From: a virus
DNA: 25,158 nt
Strand: one strand, 5' to 3'
Virus record (IMG/VR): IMGVR_UViG_3300020410_000056
Location: 1-25,158 of that record
The position numbers were made by a program, and so were the translations under genes. The notes beneath the pieces are model-generated. The model saw only the letters and a program-made list of their open reading frames with translations, searched no databases and was not told where the DNA came from. Numbering within the stretch: position 1 is the stretch's first letter; every line of letters starts with the position of its first letter. Shown here in pieces: positions 15,097 to 21,412 of the stretch.

Positions 15097-15293
15097 AACT
15101 TAATAATAGAATAGCGAACGTAGTATTGCAAGCTATCCTCTTTTCAGTAGTGGTGAAAGATCCAAACTCTAGATATTGCCCGTAAAGCATATTGATAATG
15201 AGGCTTTAAACCATAGGGCTGATTAACTCGCATGAAATTGCCTATGAAATAACGCGGAGTACTCAATAGAGAGAGGTATACTATTCTTTTTTT
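15097..15293 (+). ncRNA. Structured RNA candidate C (about 190 nt) with competing 3' pairings
   Basis: It begins with AACTTAATAATAGA as in candidate A. AGAATAG (15108-15114) can pair with CTATTCT (15281-15287), which runs into seven U. Alternatively AATAG at 15265-15269 pairs locally with CTATT at 15281-15285, so the 3' end has two mutually exclusive partners. Internal hairpins are ATAGC/GCTAT (15111-15115 with 15132-15136, competing with the outer stem), a CTTTTCA/TGAAAG hairpin near 15139-15159, GCCC-GTAAAGC paired with GCTTTA...GGGC (about 15178-15219), and a bulged ACTCGC/GCGGAGT stem near 15226-15260. It lies 45 bases before the gene at 15338. It looks like a leader switch or a stand-alone RNA; no known riboswitch is recognised. 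Confidence 0.5.
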
Positions 15294-15337
15294 AACTTAA
15301 AAATAACTAATCTAATATTAATCAAAACAATTAAATC

Positions 15338-15706
15338 ATGTCAGAAAACAAAAACACATTAGCAAAAGGTATGTTCGTTAGAGAGCATACATTTGATTCA
15401 GGAACTAAAATTCTTAATGTATCTATCAATGTAGCAGATTTTTGCTCATTCGTTAAAGATAATATGAATACAGATTCTAATGGTAATCAATGGGTTAACC
15501 TAAAATTAATCCCTAACAAAAATGTAGGAGACAATAAACTATCTCATACGCCTATTCTTAATGATTACACTCCTAAAAATGCAGACAGAGCTTTAGATGC
15601 ATTAGCAGAAGTGCTTAAGCCTAGCGTTGAGGAGAGAGAAATAATAGAAACTCCTACAAAGAAAACTAGAAAGAAAGCAACTAAAAAGGCTGATCTGCCA
15701 TTCTAA
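15338..15706 (+). CDS. Putative nucleic-acid-binding protein with SSB-like C-terminal tail
   Basis: This 122-residue protein has a beta-rich N-terminal part (residues 10-70: GMFVREHTFDSGTKILNVSI, then NQWVNLKLIPN) that resembles small early phage proteins of unknown function. A linker rich in Thr and Lys (TPTKKTRKKATKK) leads to a terminal ADLPF. Bacterial SSB proteins end in an acidic peptide closing with Pro-Phe that recruits partner enzymes; here the tail is similar but preceded by basic residues. It is preceded by RNA candidate C and followed, with a TAATG overlap, by a membrane protein gene. An SSB-like role is an inference. Confidence 0.5.
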   Translation: MSENKNTLAKGMFVREHTFDSGTKILNVSINVADFCSFVKDNMNTDSNGNQWVNLKLIPNKNVGDNKLSHTPILNDYTPKNADRALDALAEVLKPSVEEREIIETPTKKTRKKATKKADLPF

Positions 15707-15936
15707 TGAGCATTCTAGGAATAGCATTCTTCGCTGCCATAGGTTATTATATCATAGTATATAAAGCCTTGGGCAGACGGAGACTAGTAAAAACTCAGAC
15801 ATTCTGGGATATATTATTTACATTATTACTACCATTATTATTTATTGGTACATTTAGTGGTCTAGCCACTGCTGTTATTGCAGGAGTATTATTCTCTATC
15901 TTTACGGCAATGACTCCGTCACCTGACGAGCCATAA
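15706..15936 (+). CDS. Small multi-span membrane protein
   Basis: This 76-residue protein has three hydrophobic segments: about 2-19 (ILGIAFFAAIGYYIIVY), about 34-50 (WDILFTLLLPLLFIG) and about 51-68 (FSGLATAVIAGVLFSIF). A basic loop (LGRRRLVKT) follows the first segment, and a short polar end (MTPSPDEP) closes the protein. Start and stop overlap with the preceding gene (TAATG), so the pair is coupled, and a terminator follows at once. It is not adjacent to a lysozyme gene, so a holin call is not supported. Confidence 0.65.
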   Translation: MSILGIAFFAAIGYYIIVYKALGRRRLVKTQTFWDILFTLLLPLLFIGTFSGLATAVIAGVLFSIFTAMTPSPDEP

Positions 15937-15940
15937 AAAT

Positions 15941-15965
15941 AAAGAGCCCTAGTGGCTCTTTTTTT
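15941..15965 (+). terminator. Intrinsic terminator
   Basis: AAAGAGCC (15941-15948), loop CTAGT, GGCTCTTT (15954-15961), with a T-run to 15965. The following sequence starts with the repeated CTACTTATTTATAACTAA element. Confidence 0.85.
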
Positions 15966-15998
15966 CTACTTATTTATAACTAATCAAATACTTTTACT

Positions 15999-16382
15999 AT
16001 GAAAAAAGAAATCTATGAAATCTCATCACAATATATGAAAGATTTAAAAAAATTATTGAAAAACAAAAAAATATCACAGTATGATATAGCCCATCAGTCA
16101 TTTAGAAAAAACAATGCTGATTGGATTATTAAACATGTGAATAAAGCAAAGCTTACAATTACATATCTTAATGGAGACGTAAGAGTACTCCCTACATATA
16201 ATGAGCTTATGCGTAGAGTTAGCTGGAGTAATAACGATTACAAATCAGCTAGACGTAGATTTATTAAAAGATATTATAGAATAGTTAATGCTTTTACTAA
16301 ACATAAAAATAGATTTAAAAGAAATACGATAGCCAACAAACTTAATCCACAACAGATTAAACAGTTAGCTTCGCAAATATAA
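15999..16382 (+). CDS. Basic helical protein, unknown function
   Basis: This 127-residue protein is very rich in Lys, Arg and Asn. Residues 10-45 contain a helix-turn-helix-looking segment (LLKNKKISQYDIAHQSF). Residues 48-68 look beta-rich (AKLTITYLNGDVRVLPTY). The end is strongly basic (YKSARRRFIKRYYRIVNAF, HKNRFKRNTI). The charge and shape suggest DNA or RNA binding, possibly a regulator. It forms its own unit between a terminator and the structured RNA that begins at its stop codon. No family is recognised. Confidence 0.6.
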   Translation: MKKEIYEISSQYMKDLKKLLKNKKISQYDIAHQSFRKNNADWIIKHVNKAKLTITYLNGDVRVLPTYNELMRRVSWSNNDYKSARRRFIKRYYRIVNAFTKHKNRFKRNTIANKLNPQQIKQLASQI

Positions 16383-16619
16383 TGATAAGGTTATTAATGT
16401 AATATACCCTGGACCCTTATCATAGAGTCAGGTCGGGCAACTATTTGTAGAATTAATAAAATTCATAATTAAAGTGTTCTAATTGCAGATAAACTTTAAA
16501 CATAGCAAGTTGGCGTAAAACGTTCCTGACTCTAAACATAAGAAAGGAGGTTAGTAATTTAATTTTAATAACTCAGCGGTTATACTTTGTGTGTTGATTA
16601 CAACTCCTCCTTTCTTTTT
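16382..16619 (+). ncRNA. Structured RNA candidate D (three consecutive long stems, U-tract)
   Basis: Stem I: ATGATAAGG (16382-16390) with CCTTATCAT (16415-16423). Stem II begins at the next base: AGAGTCAGG (16424-16432) with CCTGACTCT (16525-16533). It encloses CAACT/AGTTG (16438-16442 with 16508-16512), GAATT/AATTC (16450-16464) and TTAAAGT/ACTTTAA (16469-16475 with 16493-16499). Stem III: AAGAAAGGAGG (16540-16550) with CCTCCTTTCTT (16606-16616) and a U-run to 16619. Stems I-III are perfect pairings of 9, 9 and 11 bases in non-coding DNA. Stem III plus the U-run can act as terminator. I do not recognise it as a tmRNA, RNase P, intron or known riboswitch. Confidence 0.6.
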
Positions 16620-16639
16620 ATTAATTAAAAACTAAAACA

Positions 16640-16888
16640 ATGAAAGCAAAAAAAATAGGAAAAAACCTTACAAAATCATATAGTGAATGGAAAGAATATG
16701 TTAGCGATAGTTTAAAACAATCTAAACTTAAAAAAGAAGTTCCTAAAACTATAAATAAATTAAAAGATACTCTAAGTAAATTTGATGACAAATTCTTAGG
16801 TAAATACAATTATTTTCTTGATGTAAAATATTTAAGAAAAAAAACAGAAGAAATATATAATCGTAGTAAAAGTCTTATAAATAAATAA
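16640..16888 (+). CDS. Small lysine-rich helical protein
   Basis: This 82-residue protein is almost entirely helical and very Lys-rich (SYSEWKEYVSDSLKQSKLKK, then TINKLKDTLSKFDDKFLGKY). It opens the main early operon, 20 bases after the U-tract of RNA candidate D, with an A-rich leader. The next gene starts two bases after its stop. Function unknown. Confidence 0.6.
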   Translation: MKAKKIGKNLTKSYSEWKEYVSDSLKQSKLKKEVPKTINKLKDTLSKFDDKFLGKYNYFLDVKYLRKKTEEIYNRSKSLINK

Positions 16889-16890
16889 TT

Positions 16891-17139
16891 ATGGAAACTA
16901 ATACAATTTCATTTAATGTTAGCAAAACTATTAACATCGGTAACTTTGAAGCTATTAAAATTAATTATGGTCAAAGCATTACAGTAGACCCTACAAGACC
17001 TATTGAAGAGCAAAGACAAGAATTAATACAAGAATGCTATGCTACTGTTAAAAAAGAAACAGCATTATGGACGTTAAAACACGTGCAACACGTTGATAGC
17101 AAAAAAAATACAACAATTTATAAAAGTAAAATAAAATGA
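16891..17139 (+). CDS. Small early protein, unknown function
   Basis: This 82-residue protein is beta-rich at the start (TISFNVSKTINIGNFEAIKI, residues 5-24), then helical (EEQRQELIQECYATVKKETA). The pattern of two strands followed by one amphipathic helix occurs in several small early phage proteins of unknown function that I recall. It overlaps the next gene by four bases (ATGA), which implies coupled translation. Confidence 0.65.
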   Translation: METNTISFNVSKTINIGNFEAIKINYGQSITVDPTRPIEEQRQELIQECYATVKKETALWTLKHVQHVDSKKNTTIYKSKIK

Positions 17140-17411
17140 AAAAAGAAAAATATAATTGGCAAAGAAGTAAAGCAGACATAGAAAAATACTGGACAGATTT
17201 AGTATCTAAAAATCTAGTCGGTAAAACTATAACAAAAGTTGAATATGTTGATGATGAAGAAGTAGAAGACAATATGTGGTATAAAAAACCAATAGCAATA
17301 CAATTAGACGGTAAGCACTGGTTAATTCCTATGTCAGACGATGAAGGTAATGACGGAGGCGCAATATCAACTACTTTTAAAGATTTAAAAACAATACCAG
17401 TAATATTTTGA
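17136..17411 (+). CDS. Conserved small phage protein with DDEGNDGGA motif
   Basis: This 91-residue protein carries WLIPMSDDEGNDGGAIST near residues 62-79, followed by LKTIPVI. The combination of a mid-protein beta stretch (KTITKVEYV, PIAIQLDGKHW) with the DDEGNDGGA loop and a final IPV matches, from memory, a widespread uncharacterised phage family. The acidic loop could bind a metal or mimic nucleic acid, but that is speculation. Four-base ATGA overlap upstream; downstream, the next gene appears to start with TTG overlapping this stop. Confidence 0.7.
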   Translation: MKKEKYNWQRSKADIEKYWTDLVSKNLVGKTITKVEYVDDEEVEDNMWYKKPIAIQLDGKHWLIPMSDDEGNDGGAISTTFKDLKTIPVIF

Positions 17412-17671
17412 AATCATATTTACTTAAAAAACTTATAGCAGGCTACAAGCTTCATCCTAAACATTCTGGATTTGATCTTGTAGCTCTGCCTTATAAGTAT
17501 ACTAACGAAAAAATACTTGTTAGATATAGTGACAAGAAAATGATAATAGATCAAGATACTCCACTGCTTGGAAAACAAACGTTTCCAGATAAGTTTGGCA
17601 GAGATAAAACATATACTCTTTACTATTATCAATGGCAACCTATTAAAAATCAAATAAAATTAGAACTATGA
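17408..17671 (+). CDS. Small early protein with probable TTG start
   Basis: This is an 87-residue frame. The only early start overlapping the upstream stop is TTG at 17408 (within TTTTGA); the first in-frame ATG is around codon 45, too late to keep the N-terminal part. Coupled translation makes TTG plausible. The protein is Lys/Tyr-rich with hydrophobic strands (SGFDLVALPYKYTNEKILVR) and a Tyr-rich end (YTLYYYQWQPIKNQIK). It overlaps the next gene by four bases. Function unknown. Confidence 0.6.
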   Translation: MKSYLLKKLIAGYKLHPKHSGFDLVALPYKYTNEKILVRYSDKKMIIDQDTPLLGKQTFPDKFGRDKTYTLYYYQWQPIKNQIKLEL

Positions 17672-17937
17672 CAGCATTAGATGTAGAAAAATACATATGC
17701 AAAACATATGGAAAAGAAGCATTAAAACACGATCCACATGCATTAGCAGAAGCAATAAATCAAACACAACAGGATATGGATTATTCTGACGAGTGGCATT
17801 TATTTCATTTATTAATTGAAAACAGGCCAATACCATCTTTGTATACACATAGTTATGGGTTTCATACAGCAAATGGTAGAGGTATAATAGAAAGAATTAA
17901 AAGTTATTATTATGAAAACATATCAAGTAGCAATTAA
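17668..17937 (+). CDS. Small early protein, unknown function
   Basis: This 89-residue protein is helical, His/Tyr-rich and mildly acidic (TALDVEKYICKTYGKEALKH, ...YSDEWHLFHLLIENRPIPS). It starts at an ATGA overlap with the upstream gene, and its 3' end overlaps the next gene by 26 bases. No family or motif is recognised. Confidence 0.6.
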   Translation: MTALDVEKYICKTYGKEALKHDPHALAEAINQTQQDMDYSDEWHLFHLLIENRPIPSLYTHSYGFHTANGRGIIERIKSYYYENISSSN

Positions 17938-18118
17938 CAGAACATATACAACATATATTACATTAAAATTTCCAAATGATGGTAGAAATCATATGGACAT
18001 TATTAGTGAAAAAATAAACAAAGGCGATCAAGACATATGGGATTTAATAGCTGAAAAAGAGCTAGAACAAATGGAAACTAGTAATGAAGACTGGGAAATA
18101 TCAGAATTAACAAAATAA
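17912..18118 (+). CDS. Small early protein, unknown function
   Basis: This 68-residue protein has an N-terminal strand pair (YQVAINRTYTTYITLKF) and an acidic helical end with DIWDLIAEKELEQMETSNE at 41-59. The strand-then-acidic-helix layout is common among small phage proteins of unknown role. The ATG at 17912 gives a 26-base overlap with the preceding gene, which is long but not unusual in packed phage operons. Confidence 0.6.
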   Translation: MKTYQVAINRTYTTYITLKFPNDGRNHMDIISEKINKGDQDIWDLIAEKELEQMETSNEDWEISELTK

Positions 18119-18129
18119 AATAAATAATT

Positions 18130-18615
18130 ATGGGAACAAGAAGTTTAACTTACATAGAAGAATCATGGGAAACTGCGGTTGCCGATGAAGAAAATAATAA
18201 CAAAGTACATAAAACAACACAAAACATACTTTGTATGTATCGTCAGTATGATGGCTACATGAGTGGTCATGGTGCAGAACTTGCTGAGTTTTTGCAAGAC
18301 TTTAATATCGTTAATGGTATGAAGCTAAATGATCCACCACGCACTGCAAACGGCATGGGGTGTTTAGCAGCACAATTAATTGTACATTTTAAAGCAAGCG
18401 CATGTAAAGATGATGGCACGCCAACGTCTGAACCAGGCGGTATATATGTATATCATCCTGAAGCTAAAGATTATGGTGAAGAATTTACTTATACTATTTA
18501 TACAAAAGGCAAAGGAAATATATATATTCGTGCTTATGATGTATGGGCAGAAAAAGTTATATTTGATGGTACTCCAGAAGAATTATTAACTAAATTAAAA
18601 TTAGATTATGCTTAA
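18130..18615 (+). CDS. Conserved phage protein of the MGTRSL / MYRQYDGY type
   Basis: This 161-residue protein starts MGTRSLTYI and holds ILCMYRQYDGYMSGHGAELA (residues 33-52), NGMGCLAAQLIVHFK (about 74-88) and a C-terminal beta part around GGIYVYHP and YTIYTKGKGNIYIRAYD. These motifs mark, from memory, a widespread phage protein family of unknown function, often near DUF932 genes as here (the next gene is DUF932-like and overlaps by eight bases). No catalytic set is evident, though the conserved Cys, His and Asp residues could support one. Confidence 0.7.
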   Translation: MGTRSLTYIEESWETAVADEENNNKVHKTTQNILCMYRQYDGYMSGHGAELAEFLQDFNIVNGMKLNDPPRTANGMGCLAAQLIVHFKASACKDDGTPTSEPGGIYVYHPEAKDYGEEFTYTIYTKGKGNIYIRAYDVWAEKVIFDGTPEELLTKLKLDYA

Positions 18616-19477
18616 TACAGAACAAATTTTAGAACAAAATGGACTTAACTGGAATGTAGTTAAAAAGCCATTAATATATGCAGGCGAATGTACGCCTGAA
18701 GCAAATAATGGATTACATCACACTCCATATTATGGCATAGTAAGAGAAGATACAGGTGAAGTATTTACTACAGTATCAGAAAGTTATGAGCCTACACAAA
18801 ATCATACAATTATTGAAACTATGCAAGAGATTGCAGAAGATAATGAATTAGATATTGTAAAAGCCATACCATTACATGGGGGTAGAAAAGTTGTAGTTCA
18901 AATGAAACGTCCTGATAATATAAATGTTATTGGAGGGGAAACAACAGAAGAGTATATTTATGCAATTAATGGACATGATGGTAGTTCTTCATTAAAATTT
19001 GGCTTTATGAATAAAGTAATATTTTGTCAAAATCAATTTGCATGGTTATCAGGTAATGCTTTTTCTGGCTATAGACATACAAAATCTATACAAAATAAAG
19101 TAAAACAATTGCCTAAAATAATTAACTTTACAGATCAGTATGATAAAATTGCTGATTTAAAAGATTTTGCTGAACAATCTGCTTCACCAAGCCTTATAAT
19201 TGATTTAGTTAATTATTTATTTAACACAGACAGATTAGCAAAAGATGAGGATATTTCTTCTAAAAAGTATAATATGATACATGACATAACAACATGTATA
19301 GATGCTGAAATGAGTAGAATATCACATACTAAATGGGGTGTTTTTAATGGTGTTACAAAATATACTACACATAAAAAATCATCTCCTAATAGAAAAAACG
19401 GACAACAAGAGTCTATACTAACAGGATCTTGTGGTAAAATGAATGAAAAAGCTTTTAAGTTTTTAAAAGCATACTAA
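18608..19477 (+). CDS. DUF932 family protein (phage/plasmid-like protein)
   Basis: This 289-residue protein has the family signs VREDTGEVFTTVSESYEPTQ (45-64), a GGRKVVVQMKRPD strand pair (91-103) and AINGHDGSSSLKFGFMNKVI (119-138) followed by FCQNQFAW (139-146), close to the usual VCxN pattern. Residues 150-289 are largely helical. DUF932 proteins occur in phages and plasmids; their biochemical role is not established, though links to DNA metabolism are often suggested. This is the last gene of the early operon and a strong terminator follows. Confidence 0.85.
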   Translation: MLNTEQILEQNGLNWNVVKKPLIYAGECTPEANNGLHHTPYYGIVREDTGEVFTTVSESYEPTQNHTIIETMQEIAEDNELDIVKAIPLHGGRKVVVQMKRPDNINVIGGETTEEYIYAINGHDGSSSLKFGFMNKVIFCQNQFAWLSGNAFSGYRHTKSIQNKVKQLPKIINFTDQYDKIADLKDFAEQSASPSLIIDLVNYLFNTDRLAKDEDISSKKYNMIHDITTCIDAEMSRISHTKWGVFNGVTKYTTHKKSSPNRKNGQQESILTGSCGKMNEKAFKFLKAY

Positions 19478-19486
19478 TAGAAGCGA

Positions 19487-19507
19487 GGGGGTTAACACCC
19501 CCTTTTT
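19487..19507 (+). terminator. Intrinsic terminator ending the early operon
   Basis: GGGGGT (19487-19492), TAAC loop, ACCCCC (19497-19502), then five T. The next bases are a copy of the CTACTTATTAATAACTAA element also seen after the terminator at 15941. Confidence 0.88.
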
Positions 19508-19535
19508 CTACTTATTAATAACTAAAAAATAAAAT

Positions 19536-19697
19536 ATGAAATTAATAGTATTAGATTTTTTTAAAGACATAACCTATATATATACAATAGGAAAAAGAAT
19601 AAACGATACTGATGTGGAGGCGTTGTTAAAAGATATGGGGCATCGCCCTTCAAATTGCCAATGGATGTTGACACATAACGAAATAATAATAAAATAA
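19536..19697 (+). CDS. Very small protein (53 aa), unknown function
   Basis: ATG at 19536 runs to TAA at 19695, giving MKLIVLDFFKDITYIYTIGK..., a beta-like N-terminal half and a helix (TDVEALLKDMG) followed by a basic/polar end. It sits in the clear space between a terminator and the Cys-rich gene and overlaps the latter by one base (TAATG), which supports it being real. Function unknown. Confidence 0.55.
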   Translation: MKLIVLDFFKDITYIYTIGKRINDTDVEALLKDMGHRPSNCQWMLTHNEIIIK

Positions 19698-19924
19698 TGA
19701 ACTATGATAAATGGAAGTTAAGCAACCCAGTAGATGATGGTTATGGATATGACATGGTATCATCATGTTGCGGTACACACTATGACGAAGACGAAGATAA
19801 CGTTACATGGTGCGCAGACTGTGGTAATGATTGTAATATAATAGAAGACTACGAATACGAAGCTATACGTAGAGAAAATTATTTGGAAGAAAGGGCAGAC
19901 GCTATGCGAAAATATAAAGAATAA
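19697..19924 (+). CDS. Small acidic Cys-rich protein, putative zinc finger
   Basis: This 75-residue protein contains SSCCGTHYDED (C24, C25, H28) and WCADCGNDC (C39, C42, C46), a likely zinc-ribbon or knuckle, with acidic surroundings and a charged helix at the end (REENYLEERADAM-like). This small acidic Zn-protein type is common in phages; no function is assigned. The upstream gene is coupled by a one-base overlap, and a -7 box for the helicase gene follows. Confidence 0.65.
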   Translation: MNYDKWKLSNPVDDGYGYDMVSSCCGTHYDEDEDNVTWCADCGNDCNIIEDYEYEAIRRENYLEERADAMRKYKE

Positions 19925-19927
19925 TTT

Positions 19928-19935
19928 TATATTTG
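19928..19935 (+). promoter_or_regulatory. Bacteroidota-type -7 box (TATATTTG) for replication genes
   Basis: TATATTTG matches TAnnTTTG and lies 19 bases before the helicase ATG at 19955, leaving a leader of about 13 bases. No clear TTG -33 element is seen. Confidence 0.5.
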
Positions 19936-19954
19936 TTAGCTTAAACAAAATCGT

Positions 19955-21244
19955 ATGGACAATAAAACAATAGAAAAAACATTACTGGGCAAACTTATAG
20001 TTGATCCAGAATTAATAGACAAATTTTCACAACTTTTACACGAAAATTTATTTGAACACGATTTTCACAGGTCTACATATCACGCCCTTATAGAGTTAAA
20101 AAATAAAAATAGGCCTGTAGATCTACTAACTGTTTCTAAGCTAATTAAAGGCGACAATGTAGTCTTAGAATTATCATATATGACTGACAAAGCTTATGAT
20201 TTTATGGAGGTTATTACATGTATAGGAGTTTTAACAGAAGCGTTTCAAAAAAGAACCTTAACAGGAATAGTACACAATGTCCATAATCAATTAACTAATC
20301 AAGAAGAGTTAGAATTAATTATTGGAAATTTAAATACAGAAATTTCTAAATTACAGCTTGGGTCTCCTGAAGTTTTAGGCGATATAGGAACGCAAATAAA
20401 AAACTTTTTAGACGACATAGAAAAAAGAATGAACACTGATGGATTGCTTGGTATTGCTTCTGGATTTCAAGATATAGACAGATTTACAGGTGGCTGGCAA
20501 GAAACAGATTTAATTATAGTTGGTGGAGCATCATCTATGGGTAAAACAAGTTTTGCACTTGCACTTGCTTATAATGCTGCAAAATTTACAAATACATCAA
20601 CTGTAATATTTTCTTACGAAATGTCAGCTATACAGCTTTTAAGAAGATTGGCATCTATGGAGTCTGAAATTAGTAATAAATATATAACTAATGGAACGTT
20701 AAACTCTGAAGAATTAGCTAAAATACACAAAGCTATTGGTAATATAGAAAATATACCACTTCATATAGACGAGGGTAGCGTTACTTCTTTAGGTTATTTA
20801 ATATATAGAATAAAAGAATATGTTAAAAATAAAGCTGTTAAATTAGTAATGATTGATTATTTGCAATTAGTAAGCTCTAAAAATAAAGCTGGTAGTAGAG
20901 AGCAAGAAGTTAGTAAGGTAGCTAGAACGCTAAAAAATTTAGCTAAAGAGTTAAATATTACAGTAATAGCACTAAGTCAACTTAATAGAGGTGTAGGAAT
21001 GAGAAACAATAGTAAACCAACATTGTCAGATCTTAGAGAGTCAGGAGAAATAGAACAAGCAGCAGATGTAGTTATGCTTATATATCGTCCTGAGTATTAT
21101 GGTATAGAATTTAATGACGATGGAAAAGAAAGCAAGGGTACCGCCAACATTATATTTGCAAAAGGCAGAAATATAGGCGTTGGAGAAGTTACCTTAAGTT
21201 TTAAAAGTGAAATAACAAAATTTATAGATTATGAAAAAAATTAG
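19955..21244 (+). CDS. dnaB: DnaB-type replicative helicase
   Basis: This 429-residue protein unwinds DNA at the fork as a hexamer. The N-terminal helical domain (1-100) starts EKTLLGKLIVDPELIDKF as in DnaB. The RecA-like core has Walker A GASSMGKTS (191-199), Walker B LVMIDYLQL (297-305), the H3 region SQLNRGV (341-347), the DnaB signature SDLRESGEIEQAADVVML (358-375) and a KGRNIGVG arginine-finger region (403-410). Length is slightly short of typical bacterial DnaB but normal for phage versions. No fused primase and no loader is seen in the window. The stop overlaps the start of the small membrane gene at 21231. Confidence 0.95.
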   Translation: MDNKTIEKTLLGKLIVDPELIDKFSQLLHENLFEHDFHRSTYHALIELKNKNRPVDLLTVSKLIKGDNVVLELSYMTDKAYDFMEVITCIGVLTEAFQKRTLTGIVHNVHNQLTNQEELELIIGNLNTEISKLQLGSPEVLGDIGTQIKNFLDDIEKRMNTDGLLGIASGFQDIDRFTGGWQETDLIIVGGASSMGKTSFALALAYNAAKFTNTSTVIFSYEMSAIQLLRRLASMESEISNKYITNGTLNSEELAKIHKAIGNIENIPLHIDEGSVTSLGYLIYRIKEYVKNKAVKLVMIDYLQLVSSKNKAGSREQEVSKVARTLKNLAKELNITVIALSQLNRGVGMRNNSKPTLSDLRESGEIEQAADVVMLIYRPEYYGIEFNDDGKESKGTANIIFAKGRNIGVGEVTLSFKSEITKFIDYEKN

Positions 21245-21392
21245 TTTGATAGGTAAGTATCCTATTATATTTACTGTATTAATAGCTGCTATTATTTTTG
21301 TCTTAGGACCTATAGTATTTGCTTTAATTATTGCAGGAATTATTGTACTTCCAATGTATTTAGCTGTTCAAATACTTGGAGATTCTGAATAA
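21231..21392 (+). CDS. Small two-span membrane protein (53 aa)
   Basis: ATG at 21231 lies within the last codons of the helicase gene, and TAA ends at 21392. The peptide MKKISLIGKYPIIFTVLIAA... has two hydrophobic helices (about 10-25 and 27-47) and a short polar end (GDSE). It fills the space between helicase and HU-like genes. Translation is likely coupled to the helicase. Function unknown; anchoring of replication or another membrane role is only a guess. Confidence 0.6.
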   Translation: MKKISLIGKYPIIFTVLIAAIIFVLGPIVFALIIAGIIVLPMYLAVQILGDSE

Positions 21393-21405
21393 TATCGTAT
21401 ATTTG
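21376..21405 (+). promoter_or_regulatory. Complete Bacteroidota-type promoter (TTG ... TATATTTG)
   Basis: TTG at 21376-21378 and TATATTTG at 21398-21405 are 19 bases apart, the usual -33/-7 spacing for the Bacteroidota sigma factor. The box ends seven bases before the ATG at 21413, so the HU-like message would be nearly leaderless. This is the best-formed promoter I see in the window. Confidence 0.6.
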
Positions 21406-21412
21406 CCCTAAT

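Larger units (their letters stand above)
14072..19527 (+). repeat. Recurrent post-terminator element (ACTTA-TAATA type)
   Basis: A short AT-rich element recurs on the plus strand, mostly just after U-tracts. AACTTAATAATAGA occurs at 14596-14609 and 15097-15110 (identical, both preceded by TTTTTC). A variant AACTTAATTATAGA lies at 14079-14092. CTACTTATTTATAACTAA (from 15966) and CTACTTATTAATAACTAA (from 19508), each preceded by five T, differ at one base. Shorter AACTTAA copies occur at 14697 and 15294. The listed span covers first to last copy; it is not one continuous repeat. Confidence 0.5.

Noticed and set aside
15706-15936. Holin call for the multi-span membrane protein
   Set aside because: Size and spans would fit, but there is no neighbouring endolysin and it is in the early arm; left as membrane protein only.
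16581-16590. TATACTTTG as a -7 promoter box inside RNA D
   Set aside because: The spacing between TA and TTTG is wrong by one base, so it does not fit TAnnTTTG.
14612-16619. Known ribozyme, group I intron, tmRNA or riboswitch in the structured regions
   Set aside because: I looked for hammerhead core (CUGANGA/GAAA), intron core elements, tmRNA 3' end and common riboswitch signatures by eye and found no match; CTGATTA near 15219 lacks the needed G.
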